Assembly (NCBI GenBank): GCA_045641505.1
Contig: JAZUHB010000044.1
Span: forward strand, 1 to 5,106
DNA length: 5,106 nt
DNA from: JAZQNF01 sp045641505
GTDB lineage: Bacteria; Bacillota; Clostridia; Lachnospirales; Bianqueaceae
Direction of reading: 5' to 3'
The number at the start of each line of letters is the position of its first letter. Positions within the stretch are counted from its first letter, which is position 1. Positions 1-5,106 of the stretch are shown in pieces. A program made the position numbers and the translations under genes. Under the pieces are notes generated by a model that saw only the letters and a list, made by a program, of their open reading frames with translations, did not search any database and was not told the DNA's origin.

Positions 1-1654
1 CAGAACGACATGGCTACGATCCGACTTCTCGAAGATCGCGGGACTGAAGGACGTATCCTCCCTGAACCGCCGTCTGAAGGAGTTCGTTCTCGACGGCTAT
101 CCGCTTCCCTTCAACATCGGCGTCGACGCCGACATGAAGGACACCGAGCATCACTGCGTGATGCTGCAGGGACCCTCCACCATCCTGCCTGATACGACCT
201 ACTACAAAGAGGAAATGAAGCCTCAGCACGACGCCATCCTCGGCTTCTGGGTGAACATGGTCAAGTCCCTGCTCGCTCACACCCGCCTGACGGAGGCCGA
301 GACCGAGCAGTACATCGCCGACGCGATCGACTTCGACGCCATCATCGCCACGCTGGTCAAGAGCAGCGAGGAGTGGTCCGAGTACCCCAAGATGTACAAC
401 CCGATGAAGACCCGCACCGTGAGCTCCCTGCTCAAGCCCGTCAAGTTCAGAAAGCTTCTGCAGGACCTCTTCGGCGACGTCCCCGAGACCGTCATCATCA
501 CCGAGCCCCGCTTCTTCAAGAGCTTCTCCACGCTGTTCAACGAAGAGAATTTCGAGAAGTACAAGCACTGGGCCTACATCAACCTGCTGATCCGTTCCTC
601 CTCCTTCCTGTCCGAGAAACTCCGTGAGGAGGGCACGAGCTACGCCCGCGCGCTGACCGGCATCGCCGCGATGCCCACGGTCGAAAAGTACGCCTACCGT
701 CTGGCCTCCGAGATCTACTCCGAGCCCGTCGGCCTCTATTACGGCGACAAGTACTTCGGCGAGGCGGCCAAAAAGGACATCACCGACATCGTCAAGGAGA
801 TCATCGAGACCTACAAGCGCCGCGTGGCCGTGGGCGACTTCCTGTCGGAGGCCACCAAGGAAAAGGCCATTCTCAAGCTCTCCAAGATCGAGATCAAGAT
901 GGGCTATCCCGACAAGTGCGGCGAGCTCTACGGCAAGCTGGTCTTCGACCCCGCGGATTCCCTGGTCAACGTCGTCGCGCAGCTGAGAAAAATCAATGTG
1001 CTGGACAACTTCGCCAAGCTGGAAAAGCCCGTCGACCGCAGCGAATGGGTCATGCCCGGCCACATGGTCAATGCCTGCTACAATCCCTTCACGAACGACA
1101 TCACCTTCCCGGCCGCCATCCTGCAGGCTCCGTTCTACTCCCTGAGCCAGACGAGAAGCCAGAACCTCGGCGGCATCGGCGCGGTCATCGGCCACGAGAT
1201 CTCTCACGCCTTCGACAACAACGGCGCCCAGTGCGACGAGAACGGCAACCTGAAGAACTGGTGGACCAAGGCGGACCTCCGCAAGTTCGCCGCGAAGACC
1301 AAGACCATGATCCGCGAGTTCGAGGGCATCGAGCTTCCCTGGGGCAAGGTCAACGCCTCCTTCATCGTCAGCGAGAACATCGCCGACAACGGCGGCATGG
1401 CAGTCACCCTCGAGATGATGTCCAAGCTCGACGGCGCCTCCTACGAGGAGTATTTCACGAACTGGGCCAAGGTCTGGTGCATGAAGGCGAGACCCGAGTA
1501 TCTGGCCCTGCTGCTCTCCGTCGACGTCCACGCGCCCGCGGTCCTGCGCGCCAACATGCAGCCCCGCAACTTCGACGAGTGGTACACGGCCTTCGGCGTC
1601 ACGAAGCGCGACAAGATGTACATCGCGCCCGGGAAGCGCGTCGTCATCTGGTAA
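1..1654 (+). CDS. M13-family zinc metallopeptidase (PepO/neprilysin-like), 5' partial
   Basis: Zinc endopeptidase of the M13 (neprilysin/PepO) family, which cleaves oligopeptides. The frame is open from base 2, so the gene starts outside the window; 550 residues are visible and about 80-130 are probably missing compared with usual bacterial members. Numbering from base 2, the N-terminal M13 domain includes PLPFNIGVDAD and ILPDTTYY. The catalytic domain has the substrate-binding NA pair in VNACYNP (N357, A358), the zinc motif HEISH (398-402, nt 1193-1207), followed by AFDNNGAQCDENG and NWW, the third ligand in ENIADNGG (E458, with D462), and the DVHAPAVLR segment whose H510 and R516 match His711 and Arg717 of neprilysin. 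The chain ends in the family-typical C-terminal Trp. All catalytic residues are present, so it looks active. Whether it is cytoplasmic or exported cannot be judged because the N-terminus is missing. The ATG at 134 lies inside the conserved domain and is not the start. Confidence 0.95.
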   Translation, partial: RTTWLRSDFSKIAGLKDVSSLNRRLKEFVLDGYPLPFNIGVDADMKDTEHHCVMLQGPSTILPDTTYYKEEMKPQHDAILGFWVNMVKSLLAHTRLTEAETEQYIADAIDFDAIIATLVKSSEEWSEYPKMYNPMKTRTVSSLLKPVKFRKLLQDLFGDVPETVIITEPRFFKSFSTLFNEENFEKYKHWAYINLLIRSSSFLSEKLREEGTSYARALTGIAAMPTVEKYAYRLASEIYSEPVGLYYGDKYFGEAAKKDITDIVKEIIETYKRRVAVGDFLSEATKEKAILKLSKIEIKMGYPDKCGELYGKLVFDPADSLVNVVAQLRKINVLDNFAKLEKPVDRSEWVMPGHMVNACYNPFTNDITFPAAILQAPFYSLSQTRSQNLGGIGAVIGHEISHAFDNNGAQCDENGNLKNWWTKADLRKFAAKTKTMIREFEGIELPWGKVNASFIVSENIADNGGMAVTLEMMSKLDGASYEEYFTNWAKVWCMKARPEYLALLLSVDVHAPAVLRANMQPRNFDEWYTAFGVTKRDKMYIAPGKRVVIW

Positions 1655-1658
1655 GACG

Positions 1659-1683
1659 AAAAAACCGTCCGGGACGCGGACGG
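1659..1683 (-). terminator. Intrinsic terminator of the mrp-ispF unit
   Basis: Read on the minus strand, a perfect 7-bp stem CCGTCCG/CGGACGG (1683-1677 with 1671-1665) with a 5-nt loop is followed directly by six T (1664-1659). This lies 54 nt beyond the ispF stop codon and just before the end of the converging peptidase gene. The short stem but clean T-run make it a plausible terminator. Confidence 0.7.
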
Positions 1684-1695
1684 CAAAGAATTCGA

Positions 1696-1733
1696 AACCC
1701 GTTCCGGGACCAGCCGGAACGGGTTCTTTTTTT
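1696..1733 (+). terminator. Strong intrinsic terminator of the M13 peptidase gene
   Basis: A perfect 12-bp inverted repeat, AACCCGTTCCGG (1696-1707) with CCGGAACGGGTT (1714-1725), has a 6-nt loop and is followed by C and then seven T (1727-1733). It lies 41 nt after the peptidase stop codon. On the other strand it lacks a continuous T-run, so it should act mainly on plus-strand transcription. Confidence 0.92.
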
Positions 1734-1736
1734 GTA

Positions 1737-2216
1737 TTATTTCTTCTTTTCTTCCAGCAGGCAGACCGCCTGCGCGGCGATGCCGAGGCCCTCGCCGGTA
1801 AAGCCGAGGCCCTCCTCGGTGGTCGCCTTGACGTTCACGCGGCTGACGTCGACCCCGATCTTCTTCGCGATGTTCTCGCGCATCTGCGGGATGTAGGGCG
1901 CGAGCTTCGGCTTCTGCGCGAGGATCGTGGCATCGACGTTGACGAGCGCGTAGCCCTCCTTCTCCGTCAGGGCCATGACCTCCTCCAGCAGCTTCAGGCT
2001 GGAAATGCCTTCGTAGGCAGGATCCGAATCGGGGAACATGTGGCCGATGTCGGGCTTCGCCATCGCGCCGAGGATCGCGTCCATGATGGCGTGCACCAGC
2101 ACGTCCGCGTCCGAATGACCCAGGAGGCCCTTCGTGAAGAGCACGTCGACGCCGCCCAGAATGAGTTTCCTTCCGCCCACCAGCCGGTGGACGTCATATC
2201 CTGTCCCTATACGCAT
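1737..2216 (-). CDS. ispF: 2-C-methyl-D-erythritol 2,4-cyclodiphosphate synthase
   Basis: IspF converts CDP-methylerythritol 2-phosphate to the 2,4-cyclodiphosphate with release of CMP, the fifth step of the MEP route to IPP and DMAPP, as a cytoplasmic metal-dependent homotrimer. The 159-residue product matches the usual 156-160. It opens with MRIGTGYDVHR, supplying metal ligands D8 and H10; LLGHSDADVLVHAI gives the third, H42. Further family signatures are IGHMFPDSDP (57-66), NVDATILAQKPKL (93-105) and VKATTEEGLGFTGEGLGIAA (129-148). The start is the ATG at 2216: GGAG (2225-2222) sits 5 nt upstream and the protein begins exactly at the conserved N-terminus. A longer reading back to 2300 would run into mrp and is not credible. 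It follows mrp by 13 nt, with the ribosome site directly after the mrp stop codon, and no promoter of its own is evident, so it is almost certainly co-transcribed with mrp. Complete and intact. Confidence 0.97.
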   Translation of the reverse strand: MRIGTGYDVHRLVGGRKLILGGVDVLFTKGLLGHSDADVLVHAIMDAILGAMAKPDIGHMFPDSDPAYEGISSLKLLEEVMALTEKEGYALVNVDATILAQKPKLAPYIPQMRENIAKKIGVDVSRVNVKATTEEGLGFTGEGLGIAAQAVCLLEEKKK

Positions 2217-2229
2217 AAAAGCTCCTTTT

Positions 2230-3054
2230 TTACAGGCACTCGATGACCCGGAAGGCATCCTCCAGGGCCGAGGTATCCACATCCTGCACCAGGCCGGCAT
2301 CGCAGGAGGCGGTGATCATGGGATCGATGGGCAGACGTCCCAGCACGGGGATATCCGTCCCGGCCAGCACCTCCTCCAGATGGCTCTCGCCGAAGAGGGA
2401 GATGCGGTTGCCGCACTCGGGGCACTCCACGTAGCTCATGTTCTCCACGACGCCGATCACGGGCACGTTCATCAGCTCCGCCATCTTCATGGCCTTGCCG
2501 ACGATCATGGCGACCAGGTCCTGCGGCGTGGTGACGACGATGATGCCGTCCAGCGGGATGGACTGGAACACGGTCAGCGGGACGTCGCCGGTTCCCGGAG
2601 GCATGTCGACCACCAGGAAATCGATGTCCTCCCAGATGACGTCGCTCCAGAACTGCTTGACGACGCCGGCGATGACCGGACCGCGCCAGATGACGGGATC
2701 GCTGTCATGCTCCAGCAGGCAGTTGACGCTCATGATGTCCACGCCGCTGCGGGTAGGCACGGGGAGAATCCCCTGCTCGGAGGCGGTGGCGCGCTCGGAG
2801 GCGCCGAAGATCTTCGGAATGGAGGGACCGGTGATATCCGCGTCCAGCACACCCGTGTGGAAGCCGCGCTTCTGCAGCCCGCAGGCGAGCATCGCGGAGA
2901 CGAGGCTCTTGCCGACGCCGCCCTTGCCGGACACGACGCCGATTACTTTTTTGATGGAACTGAGCTCATGGGGCTCAGCCAGTAAGGATTTTTTCTCTCT
3001 GGACCCGCAGTTCGCGCTGCAGGTAGAACAGTCATGGGTGCATTCTTCGCTCAA
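2230..3054 (-). CDS. mrp: Mrp/NBP35 family P-loop ATPase, iron-sulfur cluster carrier
   Basis: Cytoplasmic P-loop ATPase of the Mrp/ApbC/NBP35 family, which carries [4Fe-4S] clusters to apoproteins, usually as a dimer bridged through a C-terminal CXXC pair. From the TTG start it has 274 residues. Visible are an N-terminal Cys cluster C5-x3-C9-x2-C12-x3-C16; the deviant Walker A SGKGGVGKS (42-50) with signature lysine K44 and K49; the DADITGPSIPKIFG block (71-84); VIWRGP (121-126); the Walker B region FLVVDMPPGTGD (146-157); and CPEC (C211, C214), the expected cluster-binding pair. The start is inferred as TTG at 3054 because AGGAGG lies 9 nt upstream and the Cys-rich N-terminus follows at once; no in-frame ATG lies nearby. 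An ATG-initiated extension from 3150 would cross the ribosome site and promoter. It is the first gene of a unit with ispF. The extra N-terminal Cys motif suggests a second cluster, but that is inference. Confidence 0.94.
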   Translation of the reverse strand: MSEECTHDCSTCSANCGSREKKSLLAEPHELSSIKKVIGVVSGKGGVGKSLVSAMLACGLQKRGFHTGVLDADITGPSIPKIFGASERATASEQGILPVPTRSGVDIMSVNCLLEHDSDPVIWRGPVIAGVVKQFWSDVIWEDIDFLVVDMPPGTGDVPLTVFQSIPLDGIIVVTTPQDLVAMIVGKAMKMAELMNVPVIGVVENMSYVECPECGNRISLFGESHLEEVLAGTDIPVLGRLPIDPMITASCDAGLVQDVDTSALEDAFRVIECL

Positions 3055-3063
3055 AACAAAAAA

Positions 3064-3069
3064 CCTCCT
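3064..3069 (-). promoter_or_regulatory. Ribosome binding site that fixes the TTG start of mrp
   Basis: A perfect AGGAGG on the minus strand is separated by 9 nt (TTTTTTGTT) from TTG at 3054-3052. No ATG in the right frame lies within reach, so this site decides in favour of the TTG start. Confidence 0.85.
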
Positions 3070-3085
3070 GAAAATTCTGTGGTCC

Positions 3086-3114
3086 ATTATACTCCGCGGC
3101 CGCCTCAATTTCAA
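3086..3114 (-). promoter_or_regulatory. Sigma-70-type promoter of mrp-ispF
   Basis: On the minus strand TTGAAA (3114-3109) and a perfect TATAAT (3091-3086) are separated by 17 bp. Transcription would begin near 3079, giving a leader of about 25 nt that contains the AGGAGG site. The spacer is very G+C-rich and contains the palindrome GCGGCCGC (3096-3103). This is the best housekeeping promoter in the window. Confidence 0.87.
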
Positions 3115-3150
3115 GAGCGCCGGGCGGCGAAAGCAAATAAGAGCCGTCAA

Positions 3151-3184
3151 ATATTGTATTTACAGGGCTTTCATGCTACAATAT
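3151..3184. repeat. 8-bp inverted repeat enclosing the ispD promoter
   Basis: ATATTGTA (3151-3158) and its exact complement TACAATAT (3177-3184) are separated by 18 bp in an A+T-rich island within G+C-rich DNA. The arms include most of the ispD -35 and all of its -10 element. The symmetry could be an operator or could give a promoter on both strands. The wide spacing argues against a stable RNA hairpin. Confidence 0.55.
3154..3182 (+). promoter_or_regulatory. Extended -10 promoter of ispD-alaX
   Basis: TTGTAT (3154-3159) lies 17 bp before TACAAT (3177-3182), which is preceded by TGC, forming an extended -10 element (TGCTACAAT). Transcription would start near 3189, about 30 nt before the ispD start codon. 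The -35 is weak (three matches to TTGACA), which the TG extension may offset. Confidence 0.65.
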
Positions 3185-3205
3185 ATGGTAAATTACAGGC
3201 AGCCG

Positions 3206-3213
3206 AAAGGAGG
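3206..3213 (+). promoter_or_regulatory. Ribosome binding site that favours the GTG start of ispD
   Basis: AAAGGAGG ends at 3213 and abuts ATG at 3214 with no spacer, which is too close for that ATG to be used well. The in-frame GTG at 3220 is 6 nt away, a normal spacing. The site therefore favours GTG. Confidence 0.8.
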
Positions 3214-3219
3214 ATGAAG

Positions 3220-3927
3220 GTGGACGGAAAATATGTGATCGTGCCGGCGGCCGGCGCGGGACTGCGCTTCGGCGGCCGCACGAAAAAACAGTTCTCGCTC
3301 CTCGGCGGAACCGAGATCCTGGCGCGGACGCTCCTGGCCCTCTCCTCCTGCGAGGAGCTTAGCGGCATCCTGGTCGTGACCGCCGCGGAGGACGTTCCCA
3401 CGGTGCTTGCCCTCACGGAAAAGCACCGCATCCCGAAGATCCTCTCGGTGATCCCGGGCGCGTCCACCCGGCAGGGCTCGGTGCTCTGCGGGCTCCGCTC
3501 GCTCCCGAAGGACTGCCGGCTCGTCGCCGTGCATGACGGGGTCCGTCCCTTCGTCACGCCCGCGCTCCTCTCCGCCTCGTTCGCGGCCGCGGAGGAATAC
3601 GGCGCCTGCGTCGCGGCTGTTCCCGTGACCGACACGGTCAAGCGAAGCGCCGACGGCTTCGTCAGGGACACGCCGCCCCGCGCGGAGCTTTTCGCCGCGC
3701 AGACGCCCCAGACCTTCCAAAAGGATCTTCTGCTTCAGGCCTATCTCGCCGCCGAAGCGGCCGGCGACCTTACGCTCACCGATGACGCCCAGGCAGTCGA
3801 ACGCTACGGCAGCACGCCCGTCCGGCTGATCCCCGGCTCCCCCGAAAATCTGAAAATCACTTCTCCCGCGGACCTGCTGCTCGCGGAATCCCTGCTCGAA
3901 AGGAAGGCCGGCCGTGAAAAACACTGA
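3220..3927 (+). CDS. ispD: 2-C-methyl-D-erythritol 4-phosphate cytidylyltransferase
   Basis: IspD transfers CMP from CTP to methylerythritol 4-phosphate, giving CDP-methylerythritol and pyrophosphate, the third step of the cytoplasmic MEP pathway. The 235-residue product is of usual length. Seen in order: the nucleotide-binding loop VPAAGAGLRFGG (8-19) followed by KKQF (22-25), whose R16 and K23 correspond to catalytic Arg20 and Lys27 of the E. coli enzyme; GASTRQGSV (80-88) for CTP contact; VHDGVRPF (104-111) with D106; the substrate-binding PVTDTVK (135-141); AAQTPQTF (159-166); LTDDAQAVE (186-194); and ENLKITSPADL (209-219) with K212 matching Lys213. All key residues are present. GTG at 3220 is preferred over ATG at 3214, two codons upstream, on ribosome-site spacing. 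The last 14 bp overlap the next gene. It is divergent from mrp-ispF, so both MEP genes are close but on opposite transcripts. Confidence 0.96.
   Translation: MDGKYVIVPAAGAGLRFGGRTKKQFSLLGGTEILARTLLALSSCEELSGILVVTAAEDVPTVLALTEKHRIPKILSVIPGASTRQGSVLCGLRSLPKDCRLVAVHDGVRPFVTPALLSASFAAAEEYGACVAAVPVTDTVKRSADGFVRDTPPRAELFAAQTPQTFQKDLLLQAYLAAEAAGDLTLTDDAQAVERYGSTPVRLIPGSPENLKITSPADLLLAESLLERKAGREKH
3901..3907 (+). promoter_or_regulatory. Ribosome binding site for the AlaX gene inside ispD
   Basis: AGGAAGG lies within the last codons of ispD, 6 nt before the GTG start at 3914. It supports that start and the 14-bp overlap, an arrangement consistent with translational coupling. Confidence 0.72.
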
Positions 3928-5068
3928 AAAGATCTACGACAAGAAGCCCTACTGCAGCAGCTTCACCGCGCAGGTACTCTCCTGCGTCCGCTGCGACCAG
4001 GGCTACCGGGTCGTGCTGGACCGCAGCGCCTTCTTCCCGGGCGGCGGCGGGCAGGAGGCGGACCGCGGCACGCTGAACGGCGACCCGCTCCTCTCCATCT
4101 TCGAGGAAAAGGGCATCGTCTACCACATCCTGCCCTGCCCCGTGACCGTCGGCAAGACCGTCCGCGGCGAGCTGGACTGGGAGTTCCGCTACACCAACAT
4201 GCAGAACCACTCCGGCGAGCACATCCTCTCCGGCATCGTCCACGCCGAAAAGGGCTACGACAACGTCGGCTTCCACATGAACGACCGCTTCATCACCGTC
4301 GATTTCAACGGCCCGCTGACCGCCGATGAGCTCGCGGAACTGGAACTTCGCGCGAACCAGCGGATCTGCGACAATCTGCCCATCACCGTCACCCATCACA
4401 CGCCCGAGGAGCTCGAGGGCGTGAGCTACCGCAGCAAAAAGGAGCTTTCCGGCGACATCCGCATCGTCCAGGTGGGCGACGTGGACACCTGCGCCTGCTG
4501 CGCGCCCCACGTGGAGCGGACCGGCGAGGTGGGCGTGATCAAGATCGTCGCCCACGAAAACTACAAGGGCGGCGTGCGCCTCACCGTGCTCTGCGGGGCC
4601 CGCGCCGTGAAGCGCTTCCAGCAGCAGACCGACACGCTGGCCGAGCTCTCGGCGCTCTATTCCGCGACGCCCGACAAGCTCACGGACGCCGTAAAACATG
4701 AGCAGGACGAGATCGCTTCCCTCAAGGAGACCGTCTCCCGGCTCTCCGACGAGCTGATCGACGCGCGGGTGAAGGACCTGTCCCGCGGCCGCGCGAACAT
4801 CTTCCACGTGGAGACCTCGCTGGACGAGATCGCCGCCCGGAAACTGGCGAACCGCCTCGCCGTCTGCTGCACCGGCCGCGCCTGCGTGCTGGTTCCCCAG
4901 ACCGCCGGTGGCTTCCGCTACATCCTGGCCTCGGCCCACGAGGACGTCCGCCCCTTCACCAAACAGTTCAACGAGCGCTTCGCCGGACGCGGCGGCGGCT
5001 CCGAGACGATGACCCAGGGAAGCGCGAGCGGCGACCTGGCTGAGATGAAGAGGATGGTGGAGGAATAA
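3914..5068 (+). CDS. Alanyl-tRNA editing protein, long AlaX type with DHHA1 domain
   Basis: Free-standing relative of the AlaRS editing half, expected to hydrolyse mischarged Ser- or Gly-tRNA(Ala) in the cytoplasm. The complete product has 384 residues, typical of the long AlaX class. The N-terminal beta-barrel-like part holds FFPGGGGQEADRG (40-52), the counterpart of the AlaRS GGQ loop. The editing core has both zinc motifs, HSGEH (H99, H103) and CCAPH (C195, H199), then VERTGEVGVIKI (200-211) and GGVRLTVLCGARA (219-231). A probable coiled coil spans about 257-290, followed by a C-terminal DHHA1 domain ending in the glycine-rich signature GRGGGSETMTQGS (358-370). There is no aminoacylation domain, so it is not a truncated alaS. 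The second zinc motif has CAP where many AlaX/AlaRS proteins have GGT; the metal ligands are kept. The GTG start overlaps ispD by 14 bp and has AGGAAGG at 6 nt. Substrate preference cannot be read from sequence. Confidence 0.93.
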   Translation: MKNTEKIYDKKPYCSSFTAQVLSCVRCDQGYRVVLDRSAFFPGGGGQEADRGTLNGDPLLSIFEEKGIVYHILPCPVTVGKTVRGELDWEFRYTNMQNHSGEHILSGIVHAEKGYDNVGFHMNDRFITVDFNGPLTADELAELELRANQRICDNLPITVTHHTPEELEGVSYRSKKELSGDIRIVQVGDVDTCACCAPHVERTGEVGVIKIVAHENYKGGVRLTVLCGARAVKRFQQQTDTLAELSALYSATPDKLTDAVKHEQDEIASLKETVSRLSDELIDARVKDLSRGRANIFHVETSLDEIAARKLANRLAVCCTGRACVLVPQTAGGFRYILASAHEDVRPFTKQFNERFAGRGGGSETMTQGSASGDLAEMKRMVEE

Positions 5069-5106
5069 CGCGCGGCGAAGCCGCGGATAACGGCGCGCTG
5101 CGCAAT
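5069..5106. repeat. G+C-rich tandem hairpins after the AlaX gene, possible extragenic repeat
   Basis: Directly after the stop codon come two small inverted repeats with three-base loops: CGCGGC-gaa-GCCGCG (5071-5085) and GCGC-gct-GCGC (5093-5103). Each is preceded by ATAACG or ATAACGG (5065-5070 and 5087-5093). No T-run follows before the window ends, so a terminator is not supported. The pattern resembles dispersed extragenic palindromic repeats, but one copy cannot prove that. Confidence 0.4.

Noticed and set aside
180..203. LPDTT in the peptidase, reminiscent of a sortase LPXTG signal
   Set aside because: It lies in the middle of the conserved M13 N-terminal domain (ILPDTTYY), far from the C-terminus, with no hydrophobic segment or basic tail after it.
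14..1531. A 505-residue open frame on the minus strand opposite the peptidase gene
   Set aside because: The plus strand encodes an unmistakable M13 peptidase with all motifs. The antisense frame is rich in Val, Leu, Gly, Asp, Glu and His, as expected of reverse-complemented G+C-rich codons, and shows no recognisable domain.
916..1896. A 326-residue plus-strand frame running through the terminator gap into ispF
   Set aside because: It is an Arg-rich out-of-frame reading of the peptidase gene that passes through a strong intrinsic terminator and reads ispF antisense.
2134..2985. Long plus-strand frames across mrp and the start of ispF
   Set aside because: They are His/Asp/Gly-rich or Ser/Thr-rich shadows of mrp, which has intact Walker A, Walker B and CXXC motifs on the minus strand.
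3096..3103. GCGGCCGC palindrome in the mrp promoter spacer as an operator
   Set aside because: Eight-base G+C palindromes are expected by chance in such DNA, similar GGCGGCCGC strings occur inside ispD, and there is no extended symmetry around it.
3055..3150. A 32-residue N-terminal extension of Mrp from an ATG at 3150
   Set aside because: It would translate the mrp promoter and its AGGAGG site. The extension is Arg-rich with no family similarity, while the TTG start has ideal signals.
3857..4939. A 360-residue open frame on the minus strand opposite the AlaX gene
   Set aside because: Same compositional shadow (Gly, Ala, Val, Asp, His-rich). The plus strand carries the full set of AlaX motifs, and the antisense frame would also cut into ispD.
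1..5106. Mobile element, CRISPR array, tRNA, riboswitch or a wholly new gene system
   Set aside because: Every gene is a recognised housekeeping or metabolic family, composition appears uniform, and I saw no transposase, direct-repeat array, cloverleaf or long structured leader. The intergenic gaps are only 82, 13 and about 165 bp.

Overview
This 5.1 kb window is from a G+C-rich bacterial chromosome, most likely a Clostridia-type member of the Bacillota. The reasons are strong AGGAGG-class ribosome sites, GTG and TTG starts chosen by those sites, an Mrp/NBP35 ATPase whose N-terminus (CTHDCSTCSANC) resembles clostridial proteins as I remember them, a long AlaX-type editing protein, and the MEP isoprenoid pathway. 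This placement rests on recognition of protein features, not on a search.

Layout. (1) 1-1654, plus strand: an M13-family zinc metallopeptidase (PepO/neprilysin-like), cut by the left edge, with all catalytic motifs present. (2) 1655-1736: a convergent intergenic gap holding two nested intrinsic terminators, one per strand. (3) 1737-3054, minus strand: a two-gene unit, mrp (Fe-S carrier ATPase) followed 13 nt later by ispF (MEP pathway cyclodiphosphate synthase). (4) 3055-3219: a divergent control region with a near-consensus promoter for mrp-ispF and, on the other strand, an extended -10 promoter for ispD embedded in an inverted repeat. (5) 3220-5068, plus strand: ispD overlapping by 14 bp an alanyl-tRNA editing protein of the AlaX-L/DHHA1 type. 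(6) 5069-5106: short G+C-rich hairpins of repeat-like appearance, running off the window.

How the genes fit together. IspD and IspF catalyse steps 3 and 5 of the MEP pathway. In many bacteria their genes are adjacent or fused; here they sit in divergent units separated by mrp and a shared promoter region. Mrp is an Fe-S carrier, and the last two MEP enzymes, IspG and IspH, are [4Fe-4S] proteins, so the pairing with ispF is plausible but unproven as a functional link. AlaX removes mischarged amino acids from tRNA(Ala) and appears to be translationally coupled to ispD. The M13 peptidase belongs to a separate transcript.

I found no mobile element, CRISPR array, tRNA or rRNA, and no clearly new biological system. 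The most interesting signals are regulatory: the symmetric ispD promoter, the nested opposite terminators and the terminal hairpin repeat.
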